A DNA stretch of 64,000 bases from CAVTWH01 sp963850915 (GCA_963850915.1 CAWKND010000014.1:372001-436000), one strand, 5' to 3'. Numbered from the stretch's first letter, positions 41,934 through 54,159 are shown. Notes: a model not told the origin generated them from the sequence alone. Made by a program: numbers and translations.

Positions 41934-43736
41934 CTAGGCAGTGCGGGTGATCAGCTCGTGCATGCGGCTGCGGGCCAACTCCATCCGGATACGCCGATCG
42001 CTGCGCGGGTCGGTCGCCGTCGGGACGATGGGTTCGCCGATGACGATGACCATCGTGGGTTTGCGCCGGAACATTCGCGACACGCCGGTCGGCGGGGTGA
42101 ACCGGATCGACAGCGGTACGACGGGTACCCGTGCTTGGGCTGCGAGGTGGAACGCGCCCTGCTTGAAGTCGCGCAGGCTGGTGTCGTACGGCTTCAGCTC
42201 GCCTTCCGGAAAGAAGTGCACGATCTTTCCCTTGGCGAGGAAGAGTCCCAGCTCGGAGAAGAAGAGCGGCAGGCCCGCTGTGGTGCGCGGTACCGCGACC
42301 CCGCCGAGCAGTCGCACCAGTCCGCCGTACCAGCGATTCTGCAGGTTTATCGGCGCGGAAGTGAAGACCGGTTTGCGCGGGAACAGAGCGATCGCGACGA
42401 GAGCGCTGTCGAGGAAATGCACGTGGTTGCAGACCGTGAGAGCGCCGCCCGAACGGGGTAGCCGGCTGTCGCCTTCGGTACGGACGCCCAGGAACAGCCG
42501 CGTCCAGAGGAAGAGCACCGGAATCGCCACCACGTAGTAGAAGGCACTCGCGAACGCCCGGTACGCCCGGCCGGCGTACCCGGCGGGCGCCTCCGGTACC
42601 TCGCCGGCCCGCGCGTAGACCCGCTCAATCGCCTTGACGCTGCGGTCGACGGTAAAGAGTTCGGCGTAGCGGGAATAGGTGTCCGACGCCGCATCGAGGG
42701 CCGCCGGATCGTCGATCCAGCTGTCGATACGTTCGGCGAGCGATGCCGGGTCGCCAGAGCGGAACAGGTTGCTGGGTCCGAGCGCGAACTGGCCGGTCGC
42801 ACTCTGCCGGCTGTCGGAGATGACCGGTACGAGTCCGCAGGAGAACGCCTCCATGCAGGACAGCCCCTCGATCTCCACATCGGAGGCGTGCACGTACAAA
42901 TCGCAGCCTCGGATCAGTTCGATGAGTTCTTTTTGCGAGTAGTAGCCGAACTGTGCGGGGTTCGCGAGCTTCGTGGCCATCCGGCGCAGCCGCTTCTCCC
43001 GCGGGCCGTGTCCGGCGAAATGCAACTGGATGCGTGCGGCGTGACGTGACCGCCGTGCCGCCCGGATGAGAACATCCTGCCGCTTCTCGGGGGAGAAACG
43101 GCCGACCATGAGGATCCGGAACGGCTCGTCGGCATCCCTCATCCGGCCCGGTCCCGGCCGGAAGTCACTGTCCACACCGTTGGAAATCACGTGCAGTCGG
43201 GCCCGGTACCCGTGCCGGCGCAGCTGTGCCGCGATGAAAGTCGAAGGACAGTGGATGTCCGCGAAGCGCCGGTAGAAAGCAACCCGCAGCAGGATGTAGA
43301 CGATGTGTGCGGCCAGCGGCAGCCAGCCCAGGCCGATGTTGTACGTGACATTCTCGGGCTGAATGTGGAACGCGGCGATGGCCGGTACTCCGAGCTGCCG
43401 GGCAACGCGCTCCGCGGCACGCCCCAGCGGCCACGGTTCGTAGATGTGGACGACATCGGCGCCCTCGATCGCGGCGATCAGTACCTCGCGTACGGGCTTG
43501 GCGAACATCGTGCTCTGGCGATGTGCGAGGCGGCTGGCGATCGGTACCACGAGCTCCGGAACCCAGTACATCTCAGGTCCGGCCGGCCCCTGCCCGGCCG
43601 CGTCATCCGGTTCGCCGGCCGCGACCACGCGCACGGTATGCCCGCGCGCGACGAGGGTGGCGGCGAACCGCATCGCCGATACCGTGGTTCCGTTGTTGCC
43701 GACGTCGAACGTATCGATGACCAGTGTGATGATCAT
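41934..43736 (-). CDS. GT4 glycosyltransferase fused to a PlsC-type acyltransferase
   Basis: 600 residues. The N-terminal part (about 1-370) is a GT-B, family 4 glycosyltransferase: DTFDVGNNGTTVSAMRFAAT, VVHIYEPWPLGRAAERVA, MVGRFSPEKRQDVLIRAAR and the donor-site EGLSCMEAFSCGLVPVISD. After a membrane-associated helix (FYYVVAIPVLFLWTRLFLG) the C-terminal part (about 405-600) is a PlsC/LPLAT domain with NHVHFLDS (HX4D) and FFPEGELKPYD. One chain could thus glycosylate and acylate the same lipid at the membrane, as in phosphatidylinositol-mannoside or glycolipid synthesis; the lipid is unknown. ATG 43736 has AGGGCGG upstream. Confidence 0.88.
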   Translation of the reverse strand: MIITLVIDTFDVGNNGTTVSAMRFAATLVARGHTVRVVAAGEPDDAAGQGPAGPEMYWVPELVVPIASRLAHRQSTMFAKPVREVLIAAIEGADVVHIYEPWPLGRAAERVARQLGVPAIAAFHIQPENVTYNIGLGWLPLAAHIVYILLRVAFYRRFADIHCPSTFIAAQLRRHGYRARLHVISNGVDSDFRPGPGRMRDADEPFRILMVGRFSPEKRQDVLIRAARRSRHAARIQLHFAGHGPREKRLRRMATKLANPAQFGYYSQKELIELIRGCDLYVHASDVEIEGLSCMEAFSCGLVPVISDSRQSATGQFALGPSNLFRSGDPASLAERIDSWIDDPAALDAASDTYSRYAELFTVDRSVKAIERVYARAGEVPEAPAGYAGRAYRAFASAFYYVVAIPVLFLWTRLFLGVRTEGDSRLPRSGGALTVCNHVHFLDSALVAIALFPRKPVFTSAPINLQNRWYGGLVRLLGGVAVPRTTAGLPLFFSELGLFLAKGKIVHFFPEGELKPYDTSLRDFKQGAFHLAAQARVPVVPLSIRFTPPTGVSRMFRRKPTMVIVIGEPIVPTATDPRSDRRIRMELARSRMHELITRTA

Positions 43737-44078
43737 TGCCGCCCTGTCGCTTCCGGTCCTCCATGCCGGCTCACTGCGCGTGGCCGGCCGGTCTGATTCC
43801 CTTTCGGCCGATAGAGCTTGGCCGCCGGCCGCGGATCACGGTGGCGGCGCCGGACCTGGCGATCCGGCCACTCGAGGCACCCGGGTGGGCAGGGAGTCGG
43901 TCATCGTGGACGAGCGGCGCCAACCGGGGCGTGCGCGACTCTGAGAGTCCGGCACTTGCCGTGCCCGCCCTCTTCGTCCCGAACGAACATACGAACATCC
44001 CTGACCCAACAAATGATCAACACGCTAGCCAAGCCGTACCCACGGGGTCAACTGGGAACTCGCGGCAGTCCAGCCCGC
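43737..44078. other. Gene-free region between the GT4-PlsC and metallo-hydrolase genes
   Basis: No supported gene in 342 bases. Contains the promoter side of the GT4-PlsC gene and, near 43979-43998, short CGAACA direct repeats. No LexA palindrome could be formed from them. Confidence 0.4.
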
Positions 44079-44726
44079 TCACCAGCCGCGTGCTCGCCAC
44101 TCGGGGATGGCCGGCCGCTCCGCACCGAGCGTGCTGTCCGCGCCGTGACCCGGGTAGAACCACGTGTCGTCGGGCAGCTTGTCGAAGATCTTGCTCTCCA
44201 GGTCGCCCATGAGGCTGGCGAAGTCCTGCGGATTTGTGGTCCGGCCGGGCCCGCCGGGAAACAGGCTGTCGCCGGTGAACAGGTGTGCGGTACCGGCCGG
44301 GTCGCGGTAGAGCAGCGCGATCGAGCCGGGCGTGTGGCCGCGTAGGTGGATCACGTCCAGGGGTACGGCGCCGACCGTGACCGTGTCCCCGTCAGCGAGC
44401 AGGGTGCACGGTACCGGCAGTTCCGGCGCGTCCAGCGGGTGGGCGTACGCCTGCGCGCCGGTCTGCGCCACCACATCGGAGAGTGCACTCCAGTGGTCGT
44501 GGTGCCGGTGTGTGGTGACGACACTGGCGAGCGTGCCGACCAACGACACCAGGCGCTCCGGCTCGGCGGCGGCGTCGATCAGCAGCTGCTCGCCGGTCTC
44601 GTTGCAGTGCAACAGGTACGCGTTGTTGTCCATCGGTCCGACGGAGACCTTGGTGATGGTCAGCGCGGGGAGGTCCCGGACGGCTGGCGGCCCGCCGGGT
44701 ACGACCGCGCCGGTGTAGGTCGCCAT
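44079..44726 (-). CDS. MBL-fold metallo-hydrolase (glyoxalase II-like)
   Basis: 215 residues. The zinc motif THRHHDH gives HXHXDH; later ligands are His in HLRGHTPGS, Asp in FTGDSLFPGG and His in YPGHG. The short form resembles hydrolases of glutathione or mycothiol thioesters (glyoxalase II). Its ATG overlaps by one base the TGA of the upstream maleylpyruvate isomerase-family gene, so the two are translated together; both chemistries fit mycothiol-dependent detoxification, which is inference. Confidence 0.88.
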   Translation of the reverse strand: MATYTGAVVPGGPPAVRDLPALTITKVSVGPMDNNAYLLHCNETGEQLLIDAAAEPERLVSLVGTLASVVTTHRHHDHWSALSDVVAQTGAQAYAHPLDAPELPVPCTLLADGDTVTVGAVPLDVIHLRGHTPGSIALLYRDPAGTAHLFTGDSLFPGGPGRTTNPQDFASLMGDLESKIFDKLPDDTWFYPGHGADSTLGAERPAIPEWRARGW

Positions 44727-45427
44727 CAGATCCACGCCGGCAGGGTGGGCAGCGCGCCGCCGTCCGGTACGACCAGGCCGGTACCCGATGCGCGACCGGT
44801 CAGCCAGGCGGCCAGGTCGGCAGCCGATCCGGCGACCACCGTGTCCCCGCCGGCGCCGACGAGTACCGGGTGGCCGATGCCGGTCACCCGCAGGGTCAGG
44901 TCGATGCCGTTCAGGCCGCCGGCCACCTCGTGCAGCAGCCGGTGCGCGAACGACTCGGGCCAGTCGGCGGGGGTGTACCCGGCCAGCAGGTCGACGTGGT
45001 GTACCTCGACCTCGCGCAGCCGGCGCCACGGGATCCGGGCGGCCACCTGCGGACCGTCGGGCAGCTCGAGCTGCACGGCCCACGCTTCGACGGGCAGGTC
45101 GCGGCCGGCCGACTGCAGCCGGGCGCAGCTCTCCCGCAGGTCGGCGAGCTGCTCGTCGAGTGGCCGGCCGGAGCCGGCTTCGATGTCGGCGGCGCGCGCG
45201 GCCACGCTCGCGTAGGCGGGGGTGACCACGCCGGTGCGTACCCAGGTGAAGAGGTTGAGCAGTGCGTCGGCCTGGCGGGCCAGGTGGGTCAGCACGTGGC
45301 CGCGGCTCCAGCCGGGCAGCAGCGAGGGCTCGGCGACGGACTCGGGTGGCAGCTTTTCGGCGGAGGTCAACAGCCGGTCGTTGGCCCGGTCCAGTTCCTC
45401 GACGAGGGCAAGTGGATCAACGCTCAC
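44726..45427 (-). CDS. Maleylpyruvate isomerase family mycothiol-dependent enzyme
   Basis: 233 residues. The DinB-like four-helix bundle contains LLPGWSRGHVLTHLARQADAL with metal-ligand His and EVEVHHVDLLAGY with further His residues, followed by the C-terminal MDMPI domain (TLRVTGIGHPVLVG). Related enzymes use mycothiol, or isomerise maleylpyruvate. GTG 45427 is chosen because it lies seven bases from a TAGAGT -10 box; an in-frame GTG three codons upstream overlaps that box. It is the first gene of a pair with the metallo-hydrolase. Confidence 0.87.
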   Translation of the reverse strand: MSVDPLALVEELDRANDRLLTSAEKLPPESVAEPSLLPGWSRGHVLTHLARQADALLNLFTWVRTGVVTPAYASVAARAADIEAGSGRPLDEQLADLRESCARLQSAGRDLPVEAWAVQLELPDGPQVAARIPWRRLREVEVHHVDLLAGYTPADWPESFAHRLLHEVAGGLNGIDLTLRVTGIGHPVLVGAGGDTVVAGSAADLAAWLTGRASGTGLVVPDGGALPTLPAWI

Positions 45428-45434
45428 CCTGGTC

Positions 45435-45440
45435 ACTCTA
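45435..45440 (-). promoter_or_regulatory. -10 box of the maleylpyruvate isomerase-family gene
   Basis: TAGAGT on the minus strand, seven bases before GTG 45427; leaderless layout. Confidence 0.5.
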
Positions 45441-45634
45441 GCCGTATCCGGGGGGTACCCGGGGAAATGCTCTTTTCACGTTCGCGCCCGGCGCCTACCG
45501 TCATGAGCGACGCGTCGCAGACCTGACGAGGGGAGGTGGGCAGCGTGTCACGAGGTATCGGACGGCGCTGCCGGCCGGCCTACTGACGTGCCCGCGAGGG
45601 CTTTGCCGGACAGGGCTTCAGGACAAGGGCTGAT

Positions 45635-46702
45635 GTGACGTTTGATCTCGCATCCCTCGGTTGGGACGCAGCTTTCGCGGCCGACTACGCACGCTTCGAC
45701 CGGCCGGACCACCAGCCGGCCCGGGTGGCCAGGGTGGACCGGGGCATCTGCACGGTGTTGACCCCGGACGGGGCGGCGCGGGCGAGCCTGGCCGGTGCGA
45801 TGCTCGCCCGGGTGGCCCGCGACCCGGCCGAACTGCCGTGCGCCGGCGACTGGGTCGCCATCCGGGTGTGGCCGGACGAGCGGGCGACGCTGGAGTCGGT
45901 ACTGCCGCGGCGTACCAGCGTGATCCGGGCGAGCGCGGGCAAGGAGTCGCACGCGCAGGTACTGGCCGCGAATCTGGACACCGCCGCCGTGGTCGAGCCG
46001 ATGGACCCCGAGCCGGAGCCGGCCCGGGTGGAGCGGCTGCTCGCGCTGGCCTGGGAGTCCGGGGCGCAGCCGCTCGTGGTACTGACCAAGTCCGACCTGG
46101 TCGCCGACCCCGAGACGGTGGCCGAGCAGCTCGCCGAGGTGGCGCCGGGCGTGCGGGTACTGCTGGTCTCCGCGCACACCGGGCTGGGCATCGCCGAACT
46201 GCGCGCCCTGGTCACCGCGGGCAGAACCTTGGGGCTGCTCGGGCCGTCCGGCGCCGGCAAGTCGACACTGATCAATGCTTTGGCGGGTACCCCCGTGATG
46301 GCGACCCAGGCGATCCGGCGCGCGGACGGCCGTGGTCGGCACACCACCACCTATCGCGCCCTGGTCCCGCTGCCCGGTGGTGGTGCGGTGCTGGACACCC
46401 CGGGGGTACGGGCGGTGGGGCTGGCGGACATTGAGGACGGGCTGGACCAGGTGTTCGCGGAGATCGAGGAGCTGGCCGCCGCGTGCCGGTTCGCCGACTG
46501 CTCCCACCATCTGGAGCCGGGCTGCGCGGTACGCGCCGCGCTGGAGAGCGGGGTGTTGCCGATGCGCCGGTACGAGAGCTGGCTGCGCCTGCACCGGGAA
46601 ATGAACTGGCAGGCCCGGCGCAGCGACGCCCGGCTGGCGGCCGAGGCGCGCTCCGAGTGGAAGCGCCGGCAGGCGGCCATGCGTAGCTCCGCCCGCCGCT
46701 GA
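45635..46702 (+). CDS. rsgA: Ribosome small-subunit GTPase A (RsgA)
   Basis: Circularly permuted GTPase that checks late 30S assembly. 355 residues. An OB-fold (about 30-95) comes first, then the permuted G motifs: G4 TKSD (151-154), G1 GPSGAGKST (203-211), G3 DTPG (254-257). The C-terminal zinc finger is CRFADCSHHLEPGC (Cys284, Cys289, His, Cys297). GTG 45635 has AGGG upstream. In many actinobacteria rsgA follows aroA; here it stands between unrelated genes. Confidence 0.95.
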   Translation: MTFDLASLGWDAAFAADYARFDRPDHQPARVARVDRGICTVLTPDGAARASLAGAMLARVARDPAELPCAGDWVAIRVWPDERATLESVLPRRTSVIRASAGKESHAQVLAANLDTAAVVEPMDPEPEPARVERLLALAWESGAQPLVVLTKSDLVADPETVAEQLAEVAPGVRVLLVSAHTGLGIAELRALVTAGRTLGLLGPSGAGKSTLINALAGTPVMATQAIRRADGRGRHTTTYRALVPLPGGGAVLDTPGVRAVGLADIEDGLDQVFAEIEELAAACRFADCSHHLEPGCAVRAALESGVLPMRRYESWLRLHREMNWQARRSDARLAAEARSEWKRRQAAMRSSARR

Positions 46703-46780
46703 GCCTGCGCCACTGAGTCCGCACGCCGGTGACCATTCGCCTCATCCATAACATCAGGCACTGATCCGAAATATCCGACA

Positions 46781-46786
46781 TATTCT
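46781..46786 (+). promoter_or_regulatory. -10 box of the DUF6325-type gene
   Basis: TATTCT, six bases before ATG 46793. It is flanked by an imperfect dyad GAAATATCCGACATATTC (46769-46786) that could be an operator. Confidence 0.5.
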
Positions 46787-46792
46787 GGCGGT

Positions 46793-47233
46793 ATGCAGAC
46801 GCTGGGGCCGTTGGAGGTTGTCGTCCTCACCTTTCCGGGTGCGGAGAATCAGGGCGAGTTGCTGGCCGTACTGGAGCGGATCGAGGCCAAGTCCGACGTA
46901 CGGGTAGTGGATGTGGCGATGGTGCGCCGGTTCGCCGACGGCTCCGTCGACGCGATCGAGTTGGCGGAGCTGCCCCTCGCGGCGCAGACCCCGCAGCGGC
47001 AGGCGTACGCCGCGACACACCTGCTGAACGAGGACGACATCACCGAACTCGCCGGGCTCGTGCAGGAGCCGGACACGTCGGCGATGGCGCTCGTCGTGGA
47101 GCGCAGCTGGGAGCTGGAGTTGGCGGCCGAGATGGCCGCCCGGGGCGGGGCGCTCGCCGGATCGGCGCGTATCCCGGACGACCAGCTGGACGAGGCGCTG
47201 GCCACCGGCGTGGACCTGCAGGGGCTGTCCTGA
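46793..47233 (+). CDS. DUF6325-type protein
   Basis: 146 residues, acidic, no membrane segment. Pattern GPLEVVVLTFPG, DVRVVDVAMVRRFADGSVDAIE and MALVVERSWELELAAEMAA is that of small actinobacterial proteins usually next to a SHOCT-domain gene, as here. Members are often linked to membrane-stress or general-stress operons; the function is unknown. ATG 46793 lies six bases from a TATTCT box, so the mRNA is probably leaderless. Confidence 0.75.
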   Translation: MQTLGPLEVVVLTFPGAENQGELLAVLERIEAKSDVRVVDVAMVRRFADGSVDAIELAELPLAAQTPQRQAYAATHLLNEDDITELAGLVQEPDTSAMALVVERSWELELAAEMAARGGALAGSARIPDDQLDEALATGVDLQGLS

Positions 47234-47249
47234 CCCTCGGGTGGTTAGA

Positions 47250-47348
47250 CCGAAGTTCGGGGTGGGCCGAAGTTCGGGGAGCGGTCGGTCGAAGCTCGGG
47301 TCAGGTCGAAGCTCGGGGTCAGGTCGAAGCTCGGGGTCAGGTCGAAGT
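47250..47348. repeat. Direct repeats CGAAG(T/C)TCGGG between the DUF6325 and SHOCT genes
   Basis: The 11-base core occurs five times (about 47251, 47268, 47290, 47307, 47325) at 17-22 base spacing; the last three are near-perfect copies of an 18-base unit GAAGCTCGGGGTCAGGTC. Confidence 0.85.
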
Positions 47349-47392
47349 AGTGAGCCGGCGGCCGGAGCGCCGTCGGGGACGAGGGGGAGGCC

Positions 47393-47782
47393 ATGCCGTT
47401 CAGACGACGTGGGGGAGCGCTGCTGCGGGGTGCCGCGGTCGCGGGTACCGCCACTGTGTTGACCCGCAACTCGATGCGTAACCAGCAGGGGGAGCAGGCG
47501 CAGCAGCAGCAGATGGACCAGATGCAGCAGCAGCTCGCCGAACAACAGCAGTACCAGCAGCAACAGCAGCTGGCGGCGCAGCAGGAGCAGTTGCGCCAGC
47601 AGCAGGACGCGGCGTACCAGGCTGGGCTGGCCGCGGCGCAGGCCGGCGGTACCCCCGCCGCACCGGCGTCCGGCGCGGCCCCGGACATGATGGCCCAGCT
47701 CAACCAGTTGGGTCAGCTGAAAACGCAGGGTCTGCTGACCGACGACGAGTTCACCGCGGCAAAGGCGCGGCTGCTCGGCTGA
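47393..47782 (+). CDS. Glutamine-rich SHOCT-domain protein
   Basis: 129 residues. A basic N-terminus, a weak hydrophobic stretch (ALLRGAAVAGTATVL), a Gln-rich coiled-coil (about 30-75: QQQMDQMQQQLAEQQQYQQ), an Ala/Pro linker, and a C-terminal SHOCT motif LNQLGQLKTQGLLTDDEF (about 103-129). SHOCT domains are short oligomerisation or membrane-association modules. ATG 47393 is preceded by a very strong ribosome site GGGGGAGG. It pairs with the upstream DUF6325-type gene, separated by the repeat cluster. Confidence 0.85.
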   Translation: MPFRRRGGALLRGAAVAGTATVLTRNSMRNQQGEQAQQQQMDQMQQQLAEQQQYQQQQQLAAQQEQLRQQQDAAYQAGLAAAQAGGTPAAPASGAAPDMMAQLNQLGQLKTQGLLTDDEFTAAKARLLG

Positions 47783-47811
47783 GCTGGCCCCGGTTACCCG
47801 ACGTGTTGCCC

Positions 47812-47844
47812 CGACCCGGGGCCGCCACTGGCGGCCCCGGGTCG
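47812..47844 (+). terminator. Terminator after the SHOCT gene
   Basis: CGACCCGGGGCCGCC and GGCGGCCCCGGGTCG form a perfect 15-bp stem around ACT, 30 bases after the SHOCT stop codon. Confidence 0.85.
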
Positions 47845-48040
47845 TCGTTGCTCTCCGGCGGGGAGTTGGCGCACGGGGAGGTGGCGCCGGGGCCGCGGGG
47901 AGGTGGTTGGCGGGTGGGATCGGGTGGCCGGGAATGGCCGGCTGGCCCGTAGGGTTGAGGCCGGTAGCGTTGGGTGGGGGTACCGGCTCGGGCGGCGCAA
48001 CCACCGGTCGCGGTGCAGCTCCGGGGCAGGGCGACAGAAA

Positions 48041-48063
48041 ATGTCATACCGCGTCGCTAGCAT
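48041..48063 (+). promoter_or_regulatory. Possible uvrA promoter, weak RecA-NDp/PafBC-like match
   Basis: ATGTCATAC (48041-48049), eight bases, TAGCAT (48058-48063). Same geometry as the polA, uvrB and uvrC promoters but only the TGTC core of the -35 block is conserved. Transcription from here would give a leader of about 120 bases before GTG 48189. The rest of 47845-48188 shows no gene. Confidence 0.45.
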
Positions 48064-48188
48064 GGCCCGGGCATTCTGTACCGGTCGCGAGATCGGTACC
48101 GATACGAACAATCCGGGCAGAGATCCGGCATCCGTGTGGGCGGGCGCCGGATCGAGCACAGTGAGCGATCTCGGGAAGTGGGCGGGCA

Positions 48189-51380
<3,192 letters not shown>

Positions 51381-51483
51381 CTGCGGTCAGCACACCGGCT
51401 CGCGCAGAACTGAGCTGGACCCCGCTCGATGGGCGCCGAGCTCAGCCCGCTCAGCCCCCATCGAGCTGAGCCTGTTCAGCGCC

Positions 51484-51511
51484 CACCTGGCTGAGCAGGC
51501 TCAGCCAGGTG
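51484..51511. terminator. Bidirectional hairpin between uvrA and the GH5 gene
   Basis: CACCTGGCTGAGC and GCTCAGCCAGGTG are perfect complements separated by AG (effective stem 12 bp). The GH5 stop codon (51501-51503) lies in one arm. Confidence 0.75.
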
Positions 51512-54155
51512 CGATCGCGAACGTGTACGTGCCGTGGGCACATCCGGTGAGCTGCCAGCCCCCGGGTACCTGCTGGGCCGACAGGTCGTCGATGCCGGTT
51601 GTCGTCGGATGTGGCTGGGCGTCGCCGGGGACCCAGACGTCGAGCCGGCAGTTCGTGGCAGCCGCATCGGCGTTGGCGTCGACGGTCGCGGTGAAGCTCA
51701 GGTCCTGTCCGCTGCCCGGTACGAGCGTGTCGAGCCGACCGGGGAATGCCCGGGGATAGGCCGTGGTCAGCGGCTCCGCGAAGGCCGCCGGTGGCGCGAT
51801 CGACGCTCCGGTGGCGCAGTCGATGCCGACCAGGTTGCCGGAGGTGGTCGCGTCCGCGCCGGTCTCCGGCGAGCCGCAGCCCTGCCGCCATACCCAGAAC
51901 GCGCCGCCGATGCCGAGCCGGTCCTGGGCGGCGACGAACCGGGCCACCTTGGCGCCGTCCGTCGACGGGTCGCCGAACCAGCCCCACTCGCCGGCCCACA
52001 GCGCGGCGCCGTAGGACGCCGCGGCGCGGGCGGACATCGCCAGGTTCCGCTCGATGGATGCGATGGTCAGGCCGAAGCTCTGATCGAGGGTGATGGACTC
52101 GCTGTACGGGTGTGGCGCGAAGACCAGTTGCCGGTCGTGGGTGAAGCCGGGTGGCGGGGCCACGTCGAAGCCGAGCCCCGACCACAGCACGCTCGGCTCG
52201 AAGAAGATCAGATGCGCGAACCCGCCACCGGCGGTCTCGGCGCCGCGGATCGCCGTGATCGCGGCGTCGTAGTAGCGACCGAGCAGCAGCCCGGAGCTGA
52301 TCGGCGGGTCGGCTCCGATGCCGGGCTCGTTGAGTAGGTCGTAGCCCGCGACGGCGGGTTCGTCGGCGAAGGACTGGGCCACGTACGCCCAGGTACGCAC
52401 GAGCTCGCGCTGGATGCCGTCCCGGTCGGTGTAGAAGTTGCTGAACGCGGTCGCCACCGCGGGCGCCAGATCCCGAGCCATGAACTGGCAGTACGCCGCC
52501 CCGTCGGTCTCCGTCGCCCAGGCGGGCGCGCCGTCCCAGCCGGTGGTGGGGGTGGTACCGCCACCGCACTGCGCTGACGGCTGGGCCAGTGCGTTGCCCC
52601 AGGCGTCCTCGTGCATGTCCAGGACGGTGTAGATGCCGTGCGCCTTGGCCTCCGCCACCGCCGTGCGGATCTGCTGCAGGTAGGCCGAGTCGAACTGGCC
52701 CCGGCTGGGCTCGAGTCGGGACCAGGACATGCCGAGCCGGACGACGTTGAAGCCCAGCTGCGCCATCTGGGTGAAGTCGGCGTCGGTGAGCGGCTGGTCG
52801 GCGGGGACCGCCGGGTCGCGCAGGTAGTAGTCGATCAGCTGGTTGACGTTCACGCCGCGCAGGATGACCTGGCGCCCCGTCACGTCGCCGATGGTGGCGA
52901 GCCCGCCCTTCCCGTGCGCCGGTACCAGCTGCAGGCGCTCCATCCCGCCGGTTGCCGCGACCGGGGCGGTCCGCGGCGGCCCGGCTGACCCGGGTACCCC
53001 GACCAGCGGCGCCACGGCCAGCAGGGCAAGGCCGAGCGTCGCCGCCGCGATCCGCCACCGCGCCGGGAAGGCCGGGACGGACGCGACGGTACGCAGCCGC
53101 CACACCACGGTGACGACGGCGGCGCCGAGTACGCCGACCGTGGCGCCGTAGCCGACACCTGTCGCGATGCTGACCAGCGTGGTGGCGATCCACCAGCTGT
53201 CCGGCCCGGCATGCGACAACTGGGCCGACACCGGCAGCGCGGCGACGACGGCATCGACGATCCCCAGCGCGAATCCGGCGACGATCGCGGCCAGCCAGAC
53301 CGTCGCCGCGATGACAGGCGGTCCGATGTCCCGCCCGATCCGCCGCTGCGCGGTCCGTACGACCACGGTGAACGCCCCGAGAAAGACACCGGTACCGGCC
53401 AGGAATCCCCACCAGCCGGCGGCACCGGTCGGGGCGACGAGTGGCCCGCTGAAGGCGTACCCGACCGGTCCACCGCGCCACCACCGCGCCGCGAAGCCGA
53501 GCGCCGCGAGTCCGGTCACACCGAACATGACCGCCGCCGATACCGGTACCGACACCGGCATCCCGGTCGCCGGCGGCGCGGGCGTGCCGGACTCCGCAGA
53601 CTGCTTTCCAGTCGCTGCACCGGGTACGGCCTGACCGGCGGCTGCCTGGCCTGGACCGATCCGGAAGGCGAGCGCCGCTGCTCCGGCGACAAGGGGTCCG
53701 ACAACGAGGAGCTTGATCGCCGCGAAGCCGCTGGTGGCCAACGCGAAGCGCAGCGCCGAGCCGGCGGACAGGTGCGCACCCAGCAGCGGGACCGTGGCAG
53801 CGAAGCCGGTTGCGGCAGCCGCCAACGCGGCCGCGCCGACGACCGCGACCCAGCTGGTGGCGAAGACCCAGCGGGCCGAGGCCGCCCGGCCGGTACGCGC
53901 GATCAGCAGTACCGGTGCGGCCGAACCGGCGAGCAGGATCGGCAGCCCGACCGCGAGTGGGGCCCAGCGGTACACCCCGCCGCCCAGCAACGGCAGCCCT
54001 CGACCACCGACCGGTGCGAGCAGACCTGAGGGATCAACGGCGGCCGCGACCGCCACGACGGCCACCAGGACGGCGACCGTGGCGGCGGCAGCGCGGCGCT
54101 CGGGAGTGGCGAGGGGGAGGCGCCGCGGATCCCGGCGAGGCGAGGAGGCTCTCAT
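51501..54155 (-). CDS. GH5 endoglycoceramidase-like hydrolase fused to a polytopic membrane domain
   Basis: 884 residues from ATG 54155. The first ~390 residues hold about nine membrane helices with a disordered loop. The extracytoplasmic part is a GH5 barrel close to endoglycoceramidases: RGVNVNQLIDYYLRD, GFNVVRLGMSWSRLEP, YTVLDMHEDAWGNA, the acid/base Glu610 in YDLLNEPG, FAPHPYSES, and nucleophile Glu723 in AGEWGWFG, then a C-terminal beta domain. Endoglycoceramidases cut the glycan from glycosphingolipids; related actinobacterial enzymes act on steryl or other glycolipids. Membrane tethering would place the site near a lipid substrate. Promoter CTGACA-N16-TAATAC overlaps a 21-bp inverted repeat. 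Confidence 0.85.
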   Translation of the reverse strand: MRASSPRRDPRRLPLATPERRAAAATVAVLVAVVAVAAAVDPSGLLAPVGGRGLPLLGGGVYRWAPLAVGLPILLAGSAAPVLLIARTGRAASARWVFATSWVAVVGAAALAAAATGFAATVPLLGAHLSAGSALRFALATSGFAAIKLLVVGPLVAGAAALAFRIGPGQAAAGQAVPGAATGKQSAESGTPAPPATGMPVSVPVSAAVMFGVTGLAALGFAARWWRGGPVGYAFSGPLVAPTGAAGWWGFLAGTGVFLGAFTVVVRTAQRRIGRDIGPPVIAATVWLAAIVAGFALGIVDAVVAALPVSAQLSHAGPDSWWIATTLVSIATGVGYGATVGVLGAAVVTVVWRLRTVASVPAFPARWRIAAATLGLALLAVAPLVGVPGSAGPPRTAPVAATGGMERLQLVPAHGKGGLATIGDVTGRQVILRGVNVNQLIDYYLRDPAVPADQPLTDADFTQMAQLGFNVVRLGMSWSRLEPSRGQFDSAYLQQIRTAVAEAKAHGIYTVLDMHEDAWGNALAQPSAQCGGGTTPTTGWDGAPAWATETDGAAYCQFMARDLAPAVATAFSNFYTDRDGIQRELVRTWAYVAQSFADEPAVAGYDLLNEPGIGADPPISSGLLLGRYYDAAITAIRGAETAGGGFAHLIFFEPSVLWSGLGFDVAPPPGFTHDRQLVFAPHPYSESITLDQSFGLTIASIERNLAMSARAAASYGAALWAGEWGWFGDPSTDGAKVARFVAAQDRLGIGGAFWVWRQGCGSPETGADATTSGNLVGIDCATGASIAPPAAFAEPLTTAYPRAFPGRLDTLVPGSGQDLSFTATVDANADAAATNCRLDVWVPGDAQPHPTTTGIDDLSAQQVPGGWQLTGCAHGTYTFAIAPG

Positions 54156-54159
54156 GGTG

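Noticed and set aside
43979..43998. CGAACATACGAACA considered as a LexA (SOS) box
   Set aside because: The halves are direct, not inverted, repeats, so the TCGAAC-N4-GTTCGA palindrome cannot form; the flanking genes are not SOS genes.
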